A DNA stretch of 64,000 nucleotides. Origin: CAWCTD01 sp963798455. Its GTDB lineage: Bacteria > Acidobacteriota > Terriglobia > Bryobacterales > Bryobacteraceae. The notes beneath the pieces are model-generated. The model ran no database searches, was not told the origin of the DNA, and saw only the letters and a program-made list of their open reading frames with translations. Both the position numbers and the translations under genes were made by a program. This document shows, one piece after another, positions 20,469-28,866 of the stretch; position 1 is the stretch's first letter, and each line of letters begins with the position of its first letter. The stretch covers positions 930,001 through 994,000 of the forward strand of contig CAWCTD010000003.1 of NCBI GenBank assembly GCA_963798455.1, given 5' to 3'.

Positions 20469-21895
20469 GACGCGCAAAGAGGTTGCTGCCACTCCTGCTG
20501 GTCGCCCTGCTCGCGGCGGCCGAGACCAAACCCGCACAGGCGCCGGAGCCTTCTTATGAGAACCTGAAGTACCAGCCGCTCAAAGAGATCAAGATCCCCG
20601 AGGTGGCCACATCCACGCTCCCCAATGGGATCAAACTCTATCTGCTCGAGACCCATGAATTACCGTTGGTCAGCGGCTTCGCGCTGGTGCGGACAGGCAA
20701 CCTGTTCGATCCGCCGGACAAGATCGGCCTGGCGCAAATCACCGGCACGGTGATGCGGACCGGCGGCACCGAGGCGCAGACGGGCGATCAACTGGACGAA
20801 TTGCTCGAAAACATAGCCGCCTCGGTCGAGAGCGGGATCGGCGAGACCAGCGGGCGGGTCTCTTTCTCGGCCCTGAAGGAGAACACGGACCAGGTGCTGG
20901 CGGTTTTCCAGCAGGTCCTGACCGCGCCCGAGTTCCGCCAGGACAAGATCGATCTGGCCAAAACGCAGATGCGCAGTGGGATCGCGCGGCGCAACGACGA
21001 CGCCGGCGCCGTGGCCGGACGGGAGTTCACGGACATTGTCTACGGCAAGGACACCCCCTACGGCTGGCGGATCGAGTATGACACTCTGGACCGCATGCAG
21101 CGGGACGACCTCGTCGCCTTCTACCACCGCTATTTCTTTCCGGCGAACATCATGCTGGTAGCGGCGGGTGATTTCAACACGGCCGAAATGCGAGCGAAGC
21201 TGGAAAAGCTGTTCGGCGGTTGGAAGGCCGGGCAGCCGCCCGTGCCGCGCTTCGCCAGCGTGCGCGAAAAGCCCGCCCCCGGCGTGTACCTAGCCGTGAA
21301 GCAGGACGTGACGCAGACCTTCTTTGAGCTGGGCCACCTCGGCGGCACGCTGAACGATAAGAACTATGCCGCCCTGGAGGTGATGGCGGACATACTGGGC
21401 GGCGGATTCCGGAGCCGCCTGATGCAGCGGGTCAGAACCGAGCTTGGATACGCCTATGACATCTCGGCCGATTGGGGGGCCGACTATGACCATCCCGGTC
21501 TGTTCGTGATCTCCGGGAGCACAAAGTCGGCTTCGACAACCGAGGCGCTGCAGGTTATCCAGCAGGAGATCGAGAAGATGCGCTCGACCGAGGTCACCGA
21601 CGCCGAGCTCCAGGCAGCCAAGGACGCGGTGCTGAACAGCTTCGTGTTTAATTTCGACAGGCCCAGCAAGACTCTGAACCGCATGGTGACGCTGGATTAC
21701 TACGGATATCCCCGCGACTTCCTTTTTCAGTACCAGAAGGCCGTGGCCGCGGTGACCAAGGCGGACATCCTCCGCGTCGCCAAGGAGTACATCAAGCCCG
21801 GAGACTTCACCATCGTGACGGTGGGCAAGCCCGAGGACTTCGGCCGCCCGCTCTCGGTGCTAGGGTCGCCGGTGAAGGACATCGAACTGAAGTGA
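20465..21895 (+). CDS. M16 family peptidase-like protein, non-catalytic partner
   Basis: This 476-residue exported M16 homologue (signal peptide LLPLLLVALLAAAE) lacks the zinc motif. Where HxxEH should stand it reads KIGLAQITGTVMRTGG. The rest of the fold is kept (FNLFNGGF-type region GGGFRSRLMQRVRTELGYAY). In characterised M16 heterodimers the inactive subunit shapes the substrate chamber. Its start overlaps the catalytic gene's stop, which fits stoichiometric production. Confidence 0.92.
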   Translation: MRRAKRLLPLLLVALLAAAETKPAQAPEPSYENLKYQPLKEIKIPEVATSTLPNGIKLYLLETHELPLVSGFALVRTGNLFDPPDKIGLAQITGTVMRTGGTEAQTGDQLDELLENIAASVESGIGETSGRVSFSALKENTDQVLAVFQQVLTAPEFRQDKIDLAKTQMRSGIARRNDDAGAVAGREFTDIVYGKDTPYGWRIEYDTLDRMQRDDLVAFYHRYFFPANIMLVAAGDFNTAEMRAKLEKLFGGWKAGQPPVPRFASVREKPAPGVYLAVKQDVTQTFFELGHLGGTLNDKNYAALEVMADILGGGFRSRLMQRVRTELGYAYDISADWGADYDHPGLFVISGSTKSASTTEALQVIQQEIEKMRSTEVTDAELQAAKDAVLNSFVFNFDRPSKTLNRMVTLDYYGYPRDFLFQYQKAVAAVTKADILRVAKEYIKPGDFTIVTVGKPEDFGRPLSVLGSPVKDIELK

Positions 21896-21899
21896 GCCT

Positions 21900-22715
21900 A
21901 TGGGGAAGCTGAGCAGAATTCTGCTGATCGTGTTGTGCGCGGCGGCAGGCTGGGCCGAAAGCACACAGGAACGGGGCAAGCGCGTGGTCATGGAGGCGCT
22001 GGCGGCGCTGGGTGGTGACCGCTACCTGGCGATGGAGGACCGTGTGGAGTCAGGCCGCGCCTATTCCTTCTACCGCGACGCGGTTTCGGGTACTTCTGAG
22101 ACGGCCATTTACACACAGTACCTGCCTCCGGGCGGCAGAACCACCGATGCCCTGCGGGTTCGTGAGCGGGAGTCCCTGGGGAAGATGGAAGGGGACAAGT
22201 TCAAGGAGATCAGCGCCGTATTGTTCACCGAAAGCCAGGGCTACGACATCACCTTTCGGGGGGCCCGGCCACTACCCGACGACACCCTGGATCGCTACAA
22301 AAACACGACCTTCCACAATTTCTTCTACATCCTCCGCGAGCGGCTGAACGAGCCGGGCATGATCTTCGATGGCAAGGGCCTGGACGTTTGGATGAACCAG
22401 CCCGTCGAAATCGTGGACATCGTGGATTCCCGGAACGACGTGGTCACGGTGTACTTCCACCAATCGACGAAGTTCCCCATCCGGCAGGTCTACTACCGCC
22501 GCGACCCCAAGACCAGGGACAAGATCGAGGAAGTGACCGAGTATGGCCGGTTCCGGGATGTGGGAGGTGGCGTCAACTGGCCGTTCACGATAACGCGCAC
22601 CAGGGACGGCGACAAGATCTTCGAGATGTTCTCCGACTCGGTCCAGGTCGACCAGCACCTGAGCGACAGCCTCTTCATTCTGCCCACCGGCATGAAGATC
22701 CTGAAGAAACTGTAG
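21900..22715 (+). CDS. Exported LolA-like/outer-membrane lipoprotein-sorting-like protein
   Basis: This 271-residue protein has a signal peptide (LSRILLIVLCAAAGWAE) and no recognisable enzymatic motif. The body is beta-rich, and repeating charged strands (VDIVDSRNDVVTVYFHQSTKFPIRQVYYR) recall the LolA/LppX half-barrel of lipoprotein-sorting proteins. It follows the M16 pair by 4 bases and is the last gene of the operon. Its role may be binding a lipid or lipoprotein handled by the permeases, but this is inference from fold resemblance and context. The function is unassigned. Confidence 0.6.
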   Translation: MGKLSRILLIVLCAAAGWAESTQERGKRVVMEALAALGGDRYLAMEDRVESGRAYSFYRDAVSGTSETAIYTQYLPPGGRTTDALRVRERESLGKMEGDKFKEISAVLFTESQGYDITFRGARPLPDDTLDRYKNTTFHNFFYILRERLNEPGMIFDGKGLDVWMNQPVEIVDIVDSRNDVVTVYFHQSTKFPIRQVYYRRDPKTRDKIEEVTEYGRFRDVGGGVNWPFTITRTRDGDKIFEMFSDSVQVDQHLSDSLFILPTGMKILKKL

Positions 22716-22735
22716 GGGCCGGGCTTGCACGGCCC
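22716..22735. terminator. Terminator-like hairpin between convergent genes
   Basis: GGGCCG and CGGCCC pair around an 8-base loop directly after the stop of the LolA-like gene, followed by a T-rich run at 22740-22749. It sits between two convergent genes and could serve both. Confidence 0.4.
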
Positions 22736-22747
22736 GTATCGTTCCTT

Positions 22748-23770
22748 TCAGCGCTTGTACGTCTTAGACTCGCCCGTCCGGGCGTTGGTGACAACCATTG
22801 TGCCATTCTGCTCGGCCACGACTTTGATCCACTTGCCTTGGTCCGCGCCTTTGAGGTTGGCGATGAACTCGTCAGCGGGATTGTCTTCCGGTGCGTTGGC
22901 CGACCAGTGCAGCAGGTAAAGGGCCTGCATCCCAGGGGCGGACTTGAGGATCTTCATGGCAGACGCCGCGCCGATCTTTCTTTCACCGTTATCCATGACG
23001 GCGACCCTGGCGTGCAGCGCATCCACCAGCGCCGGCGAGTTGGAGATGTTATTGCCGTGATGGCTGACCATGAACAGGTCCACTGTACCGATGGGATTGT
23101 TGGGGCACATCAACTGTATCTCCCTGTTCCAGGTGAGGTCGGCAAGATCCAACGTGCGAAAACGCCCGAATGTGATCAACAGCCCGATGGCGTTGCCGTT
23201 CTCCGAGTTGTCCTCGTTCGTCCGGCCCCAGGTCATTGGCTGCGTGGCCGCGCAGTACGAATTGGGGGCGCCCGCGCCCTTCAACGGGGTCTTGAGCGCC
23301 TGCCCGGCTGACGTCACCACCAGCACATCCGCTCCCTTGAACGGGATCTTGTCCCCCGGCTTAACGACCATATGCTTCGCCTTCTGCCACAACGCGTCGT
23401 AGGCCTTGACGGCAGCCGTGGTCATCCTATCGTTCACCGCCGCGGGCCCATGGTCCACGAACATAGCCACCGGCATCTTGGAGACCAGCGAGGGGGTGTT
23501 GTTCACATGGTCCAAGTCGTAGTGCGTGGTAACCAGGATGTCGATCTTCTTCACCCCGGCCGCCTGGCAGGCTTCCAGGATGCGGTTGGTGTCCCGGTCG
23601 TTGTTGCCGGGGAAACCGGTGTCGATGAGCATGGACTGGCCCGACGGAGAAAGAATAAGCACGGACTTGCCGCCCTCGGTGTCGATCGCCCACAGGTCGA
23701 GCGTCTTCGCGGCGGGCAGAGCCCAGGCGAATACCAAGCCACACAACGCAATGAGCGGGATTCTCTTCAT
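22748..23770 (-). CDS. Exported metallo-beta-lactamase-fold hydrolase, ComEC-like
   Basis: This 340-residue protein has a signal peptide (MKRIPLIALCGLVFAWALPA). The metal motif is TTHYDLDHV (H83, D85, D87, H88), the variant used by ComEC-type domains rather than the classical HxHxDH, with VSHHGN later. ComEC-related domains act as nucleases or phosphodiesterases; this stand-alone exported form has no known substrate. ATG 23770 is chosen for the signal peptide; upstream sequence in the same frame is poor. No strong ribosome site is seen. Confidence 0.8.
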   Translation of the reverse strand: MKRIPLIALCGLVFAWALPAAKTLDLWAIDTEGGKSVLILSPSGQSMLIDTGFPGNNDRDTNRILEACQAAGVKKIDILVTTHYDLDHVNNTPSLVSKMPVAMFVDHGPAAVNDRMTTAAVKAYDALWQKAKHMVVKPGDKIPFKGADVLVVTSAGQALKTPLKGAGAPNSYCAATQPMTWGRTNEDNSENGNAIGLLITFGRFRTLDLADLTWNREIQLMCPNNPIGTVDLFMVSHHGNNISNSPALVDALHARVAVMDNGERKIGAASAMKILKSAPGMQALYLLHWSANAPEDNPADEFIANLKGADQGKWIKVVAEQNGTMVVTNARTGESKTYKR

Positions 23771-23852
23771 GGCGCAATAGTACCAACTCGGCCCCCTGGA
23801 TTCAATGCGCCGCGGTTGCCGGCGCCGAACCGCGGCCATGAGGGAGCGGCGA

Positions 23853-24446
23853 TTACCCGTTTCTCCGCGAGCGCCGCCTGAGGAGCAGCCAGAGCAACGC
23901 CAAGCCGAGCGCGATGGCACAACCTGCCAGCGCCACATTGCGCTCCCGGCTGAGGCCCTTCGGCCAATTCTCCCCCAGAAGATAGCCGAGCGTAAGGAAA
24001 GTCGTCGTCCACAGCAGTGATCCGGAATAGGCAAAGGCGGCAAAGACCGGATATTCCAGCTTGGAGGCGCCGGCAACGTAGGCGGTCAGATGCCGCACGC
24101 CGGGCACGAAGTACCCGAAGGTCAGCGTGAGCCCGCCCATCCGCTTGAACCACGCATGGACGCGATCAACCTTCTCCGGCGTGAGGTGAACCCGGCGTCC
24201 GTACTTGTGCAGAAGATAATAGCCAGAAGTGACTCCCAGCACGTAACTCAGTGTGATCCCGCACATGGTGCCGAGCAGCGCGGCGGCCATCGTCGGCACG
24301 GGCCGAAGGTCACCCCGGCTCACCAGGTACCCTGCCACAGTGAGCAGCGTCTCGTCCGGAACCGGGAGTCCGACGATTCCCAAGACCAGCAGCGAGAAGA
24401 TCCCCGCGTAACCGTACTGACTGATCCAGTATTGAACCTGTTCCAT
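23853..24446 (-). CDS. DedA family membrane protein
   Basis: This 197-residue protein has DedA/SNARE-associated features: the early GLPVPDETLL re-entrant motif, GTMCGITLSYVLG, and FGYFVPGVRHLTAYVAGAS with the conserved arginine. DedA proteins are thought to be lipid scramblases/flippases that recycle undecaprenyl phosphate or phosphatidylethanolamine. ATG 24446 is used; a start at 24485 would overlap the upstream nitroreductase. The last residues are Arg-rich (RRRSRRNG). It probably shares a transcript with the nitroreductase gene. Confidence 0.88.
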   Translation of the reverse strand: MEQVQYWISQYGYAGIFSLLVLGIVGLPVPDETLLTVAGYLVSRGDLRPVPTMAAALLGTMCGITLSYVLGVTSGYYLLHKYGRRVHLTPEKVDRVHAWFKRMGGLTLTFGYFVPGVRHLTAYVAGASKLEYPVFAAFAYSGSLLWTTTFLTLGYLLGENWPKGLSRERNVALAGCAIALGLALLWLLLRRRSRRNG

Positions 24447-24459
24447 GCGCGCGTGACGA

Positions 24460-24951
24460 TCAGTACTTCTCCCAGTGGAGCACATCGGCCAAAGCGCGCT
24501 TCGCTTTTTCCGGCTTCTCGGCCGGGTAGCCCATTGGAATAAGGCTCACCAGGCGGAAGCCATCGGGGGCGCCCACCAGCTTGCAGATGTCCGCCGCGTA
24601 GGGCTTCTTGTCCCCCGCCACCCAACAAGCCCCCAGGCCGTGAGCGCGGGCGGCGAGCAGGATGTTTTGGGTCGCGGCGCTGCCGTCCTCCAGGTAGTAC
24701 TTCGTGTCGCGGCAGAGAACCACGACGCAAACCGGCGCGTCCGCGATGAAACGGCCATGATCGGTGGCCTCCGCGAGCCTCCGGCGCAGGGCGGCGTCGG
24801 TCACCACCACGAACTCCCAGGGTTGAATATTGATGGCGGAAGCGGCCAAGCGGGCGCAATCGATGATGTCTTCGATAACACTGCGCGGCACCGACTGGCC
24901 CAGGTAGGCGCGAACCGAGCAGCGCGTTTTCAGCACTTCCACAGCGTCCAT
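24460..24951 (-). CDS. Nitroreductase family flavoprotein
   Basis: This 163-residue short nitroreductase has TRCSVRAYLGQSVP at the N-terminus (the FMN-phosphate arginines), SAINIQPWEFVVV and the C-terminal GACWVAGDK block. Such enzymes use FMN and NAD(P)H to reduce nitroaromatics, quinones or enones. ATG 24951 is chosen because GTGGAG lies about ten bases upstream; an in-frame ATG seven codons earlier has no such site. It is followed closely by the DedA gene. Confidence 0.9.
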   Translation of the reverse strand: MDAVEVLKTRCSVRAYLGQSVPRSVIEDIIDCARLAASAINIQPWEFVVVTDAALRRRLAEATDHGRFIADAPVCVVVLCRDTKYYLEDGSAATQNILLAARAHGLGACWVAGDKKPYAADICKLVGAPDGFRLVSLIPMGYPAEKPEKAKRALADVLHWEKY

Positions 24952-25026
24952 TATGGGATCTCCACACCTCATTAGACCCGACTGAGGCCGCTCCGGTCTA
25001 CAATGGTGGCGGAGAGGGGTAAGAGC

Positions 25027-25665
25027 ATGCCGGCGCTATCCAGACGCGTGGTGAGCACGCTCGCTCCCGTGATTGTGGCCCTGCTGCTGGTTCCTGCGCT
25101 GCCGGGGACGGAGATCCCCAAAGGCACCCATGTCCTGCTGCGAATGGTGAATTCCATCACAACCAGGACGGCTCGAGCCGGAGACCAAGTCTATATGCGA
25201 ACGGCGAGTCCTGTCGTCGCCGGTGATAGAATCGTTGTTCCGGTGAACAGCTACGTTCGAGCCACGATCACCTCAGCGAAGCGAGGAGGGAGGGTTTCGG
25301 GAAGGGCTGAGTTGGGCCTGCGACTCGACACGCTGACCTTGCCCGGCGGAAAGACGTACCGCTTCTCGGCGGTGGTGGATTCCGCGGACTCGCAAGGATC
25401 CTCACAGGTAGCCATGAAGGAAGAGGGCGGTGTGCGCCAAGGCCCGGAGCACGGGCACGACGCCGGCCGGATCCTGGTGAGTGCGGGCAGCGGCGCCGCG
25501 CTGGGCGGGATTGTGGACCGAGGCGTCCGGGGGGCGGCGATCGGCGGAGGCGCGGGTGCTGCCGCCGGCTTGGCCGCGGTCATGCTCACGCGCGGCCAGG
25601 ACGTGCAACTGCGGGCGGGCACTACCCTTGACATCGTCCTCGATCGGCCCCTGCTCGTGGAGTGA
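25027..25665 (+). CDS. Exported protein with glycine-zipper segment
   Basis: This 212-residue protein has a hydrophobic leader (LAPVIVALLLVPALPG), a beta-rich central part (GTHVLLRMVNSITTRTARAGD, a TrbI/VirB10-like pattern) and a glycine-zipper stretch (SGAALGGIVDRGVRGAAIGG) before a final strand TTLDIVLDRPL. Glycine zippers usually insert into or pack on membranes. GAGAGG lies about 9 bases before ATG 25027. It is the only gene between the divergent nitroreductase and the PilZ gene. Function is unknown; a cell-envelope role is likely. Confidence 0.65.
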   Translation: MPALSRRVVSTLAPVIVALLLVPALPGTEIPKGTHVLLRMVNSITTRTARAGDQVYMRTASPVVAGDRIVVPVNSYVRATITSAKRGGRVSGRAELGLRLDTLTLPGGKTYRFSAVVDSADSQGSSQVAMKEEGGVRQGPEHGHDAGRILVSAGSGAALGGIVDRGVRGAAIGGGAGAAAGLAAVMLTRGQDVQLRAGTTLDIVLDRPLLVE

Positions 25666-25684
25666 GCCGGGCGCTGGGACTCTC

Positions 25685-25751
25685 ATAACCAACGTTAACA
25701 TTCCAGCCGCCGGCAGGGGCGCTGGTCCACCATAGATAACCAAAGTTAGCA
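25685..25751. repeat. Two 16-base direct repeats upstream of the PilZ gene
   Basis: The sequence ATAACCAAcGTTAaCA at 25685-25700 recurs as ATAACCAAaGTTAgCA at 25736-25751 (14 of 16 identical). The copies start 51 bases apart, about five helical turns, in an AT-richer gap upstream of a candidate promoter. This is the layout of a paired regulator-binding site. Confidence 0.5.
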
Positions 25752-25786
25752 GTGTACTGTGCCCTCGTACCATATTGAATTGATAC

Positions 25787-25814
25787 TTGAAATCTACATA
25801 AGTCCAGTTATGCT
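25787..25814 (+). promoter_or_regulatory. Putative sigma-70 promoter of the PilZ/GGDEF-EAL pair
   Basis: TTGAAA (25787-25792) and TATGCT (25809-25814) are separated by 16 bases. Transcription would start near 25821, exactly at the first in-frame ATG, so that ATG could only be used leaderlessly. The next ATG (25857) would have a 36-base leader with GGAAG in place. Confidence 0.45.
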
Positions 25815-25856
25815 ATATACATGCCCCACGATAGAAACGAGACGGAAGCATCCGGG

Positions 25857-26228
25857 ATGGACCGGCGCCAGGAGCAGCGGCACACCCTCGAGCGGCCCTG
25901 CTGCGTGAGCTCGGGCGGTTCTTTCCCGGACGCGGTGCCGGGCGTCACGATGAATGTCAGTCGCGCTGGAATGCTGGTGAGGTTTCCCGGCTGCCGTGTC
26001 TCCGCACTGCTCCCGAAGGTTGGCGCACGCGCGAAGATCGTGATCGACCTGCCCCGCAGTGCCGCCTATCCGCCCCGTTCTCTGGAGTGCACGGGCCGCG
26101 TAGTTCGGGCAGCGGGGTCGGACGACGCCGTGCCCGCTATGGCCTTCGAAATTCACCGCATGCTGGTGCGCAACAGTGAAGCGCGGCCTGGTCCGGCGGC
26201 GCGAAGACGCAGCCGGCTGGTTCAATAG
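25857..26228 (+). CDS. PilZ domain protein (cyclic-di-GMP receptor)
   Basis: This 123-residue single-domain protein has both cyclic-di-GMP contacts of PilZ: the arginine motif (RRQEQRHTLERP, near the N-terminus) and NVSRAG (the D/NxSxxG box). PilZ proteins bind cyclic-di-GMP and switch motility, secretion or polysaccharide synthesis. Two starts are possible: ATG 25821, leaderless if the promoter call is right, and ATG 25857 with GGAAG eight bases upstream, used here. It sits 9 bases before the GGDEF-EAL gene, so enzyme and receptor are very likely co-expressed. Confidence 0.85.
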   Translation: MDRRQEQRHTLERPCCVSSGGSFPDAVPGVTMNVSRAGMLVRFPGCRVSALLPKVGARAKIVIDLPRSAAYPPRSLECTGRVVRAAGSDDAVPAMAFEIHRMLVRNSEARPGPAARRRSRLVQ

Positions 26229-26237
26229 GGAGACTTT

Positions 26238-28841
26238 GTGGACCCGCTGATTGACGTCTTGACCAGCCAGCTTGGCTGGGCGCCTCCCGGCAGCAACTCC
26301 GCGGATTCGCTCAGTGAAGAGCCGTGCCGCGAACTTGTGGAGAACGTCGACGACCTCGTCTTCATACACGATCTGGAGGGCAACATCAGGTCGGCGAACA
26401 AGGCCGTGGAGACCATCACCGGATACAGCCGCGAGGAGGTTCTGGGGATGCGTCTCGCCGACCTCCTCACGCCCCAGTCCCTGGACTTGAACCGCCGGAT
26501 GACCGCGACCAAACTGGGCAGCGGCTCCCGAACATCGTATGAGATTTCGGTTCGTACCAGGGAGGGTCGAGAGCGGCGTTTGGAGGTCACCTCCCGATTG
26601 TTGTTCGAGTCGGGCAGGCCCGCCGGGGTGATTTGCGTAGCCCGCGAGGCCGGTGATCGGCGGCCCTCGGTATCCGATCTGCGCTTGCTGAGATCCGTGG
26701 TGGTGAACGCCAACGACGCCGTGTTTATCGCCGAGGCCAAGCCCGGAGATCACTTGGGCGGCAAGATCGTGTACGTAAATGAGGCATTCAGCCGCATGAC
26801 CGGTTACCCGACCGAGGAGGCTGTCGGGCGAACGCCGCGCATCCTGCTCGGGCCCCAGACCGATCGCGACCAGTTGAACCAGGTTCGGCAGGCGCTGTCG
26901 AATCGGGAGGCCGTGCGCGTCGAGCTGATCAACTACCGAAAGGATGGCTCGGCTTACTGGGTGGACGTGAACTTCGTCCCGATCATGGAAGAAGCAGGCC
27001 AATTCACTCACTGGGTGGCCGTTCAGCGTGAAACGACTCACCGCAGACAGGCGGAGGACCTGGAGCGGGACCGTAACCGGGTGCTGGAGTTGGTTGCCCG
27101 GAACGAACCGCTGGAACTGGTGCTGGCGCAGTTGGGGCAGATGGTGGAGCGCCAGTGCCCGGACTTGCGCTGTTCGCTCCTGCTGTTCCAGGAAGGGGAA
27201 CTGGTCCCGGCAGCGGGATCCAAACTCCCCGGCGGCTGGCTGCACGACCTCCAGAAGCTGGACATCGAGAGCCTGGCCGACGCGTCCGAACAGAACCGCT
27301 ATCGGGATCTGTTGCCGGGGCCTCACCTTGGCGCGAACTGGACCGTGCCGATCCTGTCCGGCGCCGGGGCAGTGCTGGGAGCGTTCGCCATCTATTGCGG
27401 CGTAACGCGGAAGCCCGCCGAGGCGGAGCTCGATCTGATTGGCAAGGCAAGCCGGCTGGCCGCGATCGCAATCGAACAGAGGCAACTCACCAATCGGCTG
27501 GCGCACCAGGCACAGCACGACACTCTGACGGGTCTTCCGAACCGTGCGCTCTTGGAGGAGCGTCTGCAACAGGCGCTGGCCCAGGCGCGGAAACAGGGCT
27601 GGCACATCGCGGTGCTGTTCGTGGACCTGGACCGGTTCAAACAGATCAACGACAGCTTGGGACATCCCGTGGGCGATGCCCTTCTGCAGCAAGTGGCCCG
27701 CAGGCTGGAAGGCTGCATCCGGAAGACCGACATCCTGGCGCGGATGGGAGGCGACGAATTCACGCTACTGCTGACCGAGCTGCGGGACTACCAATACTCG
27801 CAGAAGGTGGCTCAGAAACTGCTCGACTCCCTCGCGGCCCCTTTCCAAGTGGAGGGCTACGAGCTTTTCGTTTCGGCGAGCATCGGGATCAGCACCTCTC
27901 CCCGCGACGGAGCCGACGCCGCCACATTGCAGCGCAATGCGGACAGCGCCATGTACCGGGCCAAGAACCGCGGCCGGAACAGCTTCCAGATGTTCGTGCC
28001 CGAGATCAGCGCCCTGGCGCTCGAGTCGCTGGAACTCGAGAACGCTCTGCGAAGGGCCGTGGAACACGATGAGCTCCAGCTCCGTTACCAGCCCCAGACC
28101 GATATCGAGGGCCGGCTGACGGGGCTGGAGGCGCTTATGGTCTGGAACCACCCGAAGCTGGGAGTGATTTCTCCTTCCCAGTTCATCCCGCTGGCCGAGG
28201 AGAGCGGGCTCATCATCCCCTTGGGAGATTGGGCCGTGCGGGAGGCCTGCCGGCAACGCGCGGAGTGGCAGCGCGCAGGTCAGACGCCGGTGACGGTAGC
28301 CGTGAATGTCTCCGCGACGCAGTTCACGCGCGCCGGCTTCGTGGAATCCGTGGCAACAGTGCTGAGGGAGACCGGGCTGGATCCCTCGCTGCTGGAGCTG
28401 GAGCTGACCGAGAGCGTGGTCATGAGGGACATCAAGGAGTCCGCCTGGCAGATGGAACAGCTTCGGAACCTGGGCGTCAGCCTCTCCATCGACGATTTCG
28501 GCACCGGCTACTCGTCGCTGAGCTATCTCCGCATGCTGCCCGTTCACACTGTCAAGATTGACCGATCATTCTTGCGGGAGCTGGATTCGCCCCCCAACAC
28601 GATGCCGCTGGTAGGAGCCATCGTGGCGCTGGCGCACAGTCTGCAATTGCGCGTCGTCGCCGAGGGGGTCGAGAGCCAGAGCCAACTGGCAGCCCTTCGG
28701 GCACTCGGCTGCGACAGGGTGCAGGGCTATCTGATCGGCGAGCCTCTGCCGACAGAGGCCGTCACCCTGCTATTAGGCCAAGCCCGAGCCCTGGCAACCG
28801 CGGCCGGCGGGGGCCCCCAGGCATTGTTCGCTGCCGGGTAG
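26238..28841 (+). CDS. PAS-PAS-(GAF-like)-GGDEF-EAL cyclic-di-GMP signalling protein
   Basis: This 867-residue cytoplasmic protein has PAS 1 (about 30-145), PAS 2 with a PAC tail (about 150-275), a GAF-like segment (about 280-415), GGDEF (about 425-590) and EAL (about 600-855). The cyclase motif GGDEF is intact at 504-508, with an inhibitory I-site R495-x-x-D498 exactly five residues before it. The EAL domain keeps E631, ELTES, DDFGTGYSS, the KID triad, AEGVE and QGYLIGEP. Both synthesis and breakdown of cyclic-di-GMP therefore look possible. GTG start at 26238 with AGGGAGA upstream. It converges on the decayed exopolysaccharide module, with 25 bases between stops. Confidence 0.95.
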   Translation: MDPLIDVLTSQLGWAPPGSNSADSLSEEPCRELVENVDDLVFIHDLEGNIRSANKAVETITGYSREEVLGMRLADLLTPQSLDLNRRMTATKLGSGSRTSYEISVRTREGRERRLEVTSRLLFESGRPAGVICVAREAGDRRPSVSDLRLLRSVVVNANDAVFIAEAKPGDHLGGKIVYVNEAFSRMTGYPTEEAVGRTPRILLGPQTDRDQLNQVRQALSNREAVRVELINYRKDGSAYWVDVNFVPIMEEAGQFTHWVAVQRETTHRRQAEDLERDRNRVLELVARNEPLELVLAQLGQMVERQCPDLRCSLLLFQEGELVPAAGSKLPGGWLHDLQKLDIESLADASEQNRYRDLLPGPHLGANWTVPILSGAGAVLGAFAIYCGVTRKPAEAELDLIGKASRLAAIAIEQRQLTNRLAHQAQHDTLTGLPNRALLEERLQQALAQARKQGWHIAVLFVDLDRFKQINDSLGHPVGDALLQQVARRLEGCIRKTDILARMGGDEFTLLLTELRDYQYSQKVAQKLLDSLAAPFQVEGYELFVSASIGISTSPRDGADAATLQRNADSAMYRAKNRGRNSFQMFVPEISALALESLELENALRRAVEHDELQLRYQPQTDIEGRLTGLEALMVWNHPKLGVISPSQFIPLAEESGLIIPLGDWAVREACRQRAEWQRAGQTPVTVAVNVSATQFTRAGFVESVATVLRETGLDPSLLELELTESVVMRDIKESAWQMEQLRNLGVSLSIDDFGTGYSSLSYLRMLPVHTVKIDRSFLRELDSPPNTMPLVGAIVALAHSLQLRVVAEGVESQSQLAALRALGCDRVQGYLIGEPLPTEAVTLLLGQARALATAAGGGPQALFAAG

Positions 28842-28866
28842 CGCTCAGGCGGGAGTCAGCCCAACC

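Noticed and set aside
25794..27692. 632-codon open frame on the minus strand
   Set aside because: It is antisense to the PilZ and GGDEF-EAL genes, with no recognisable motif.
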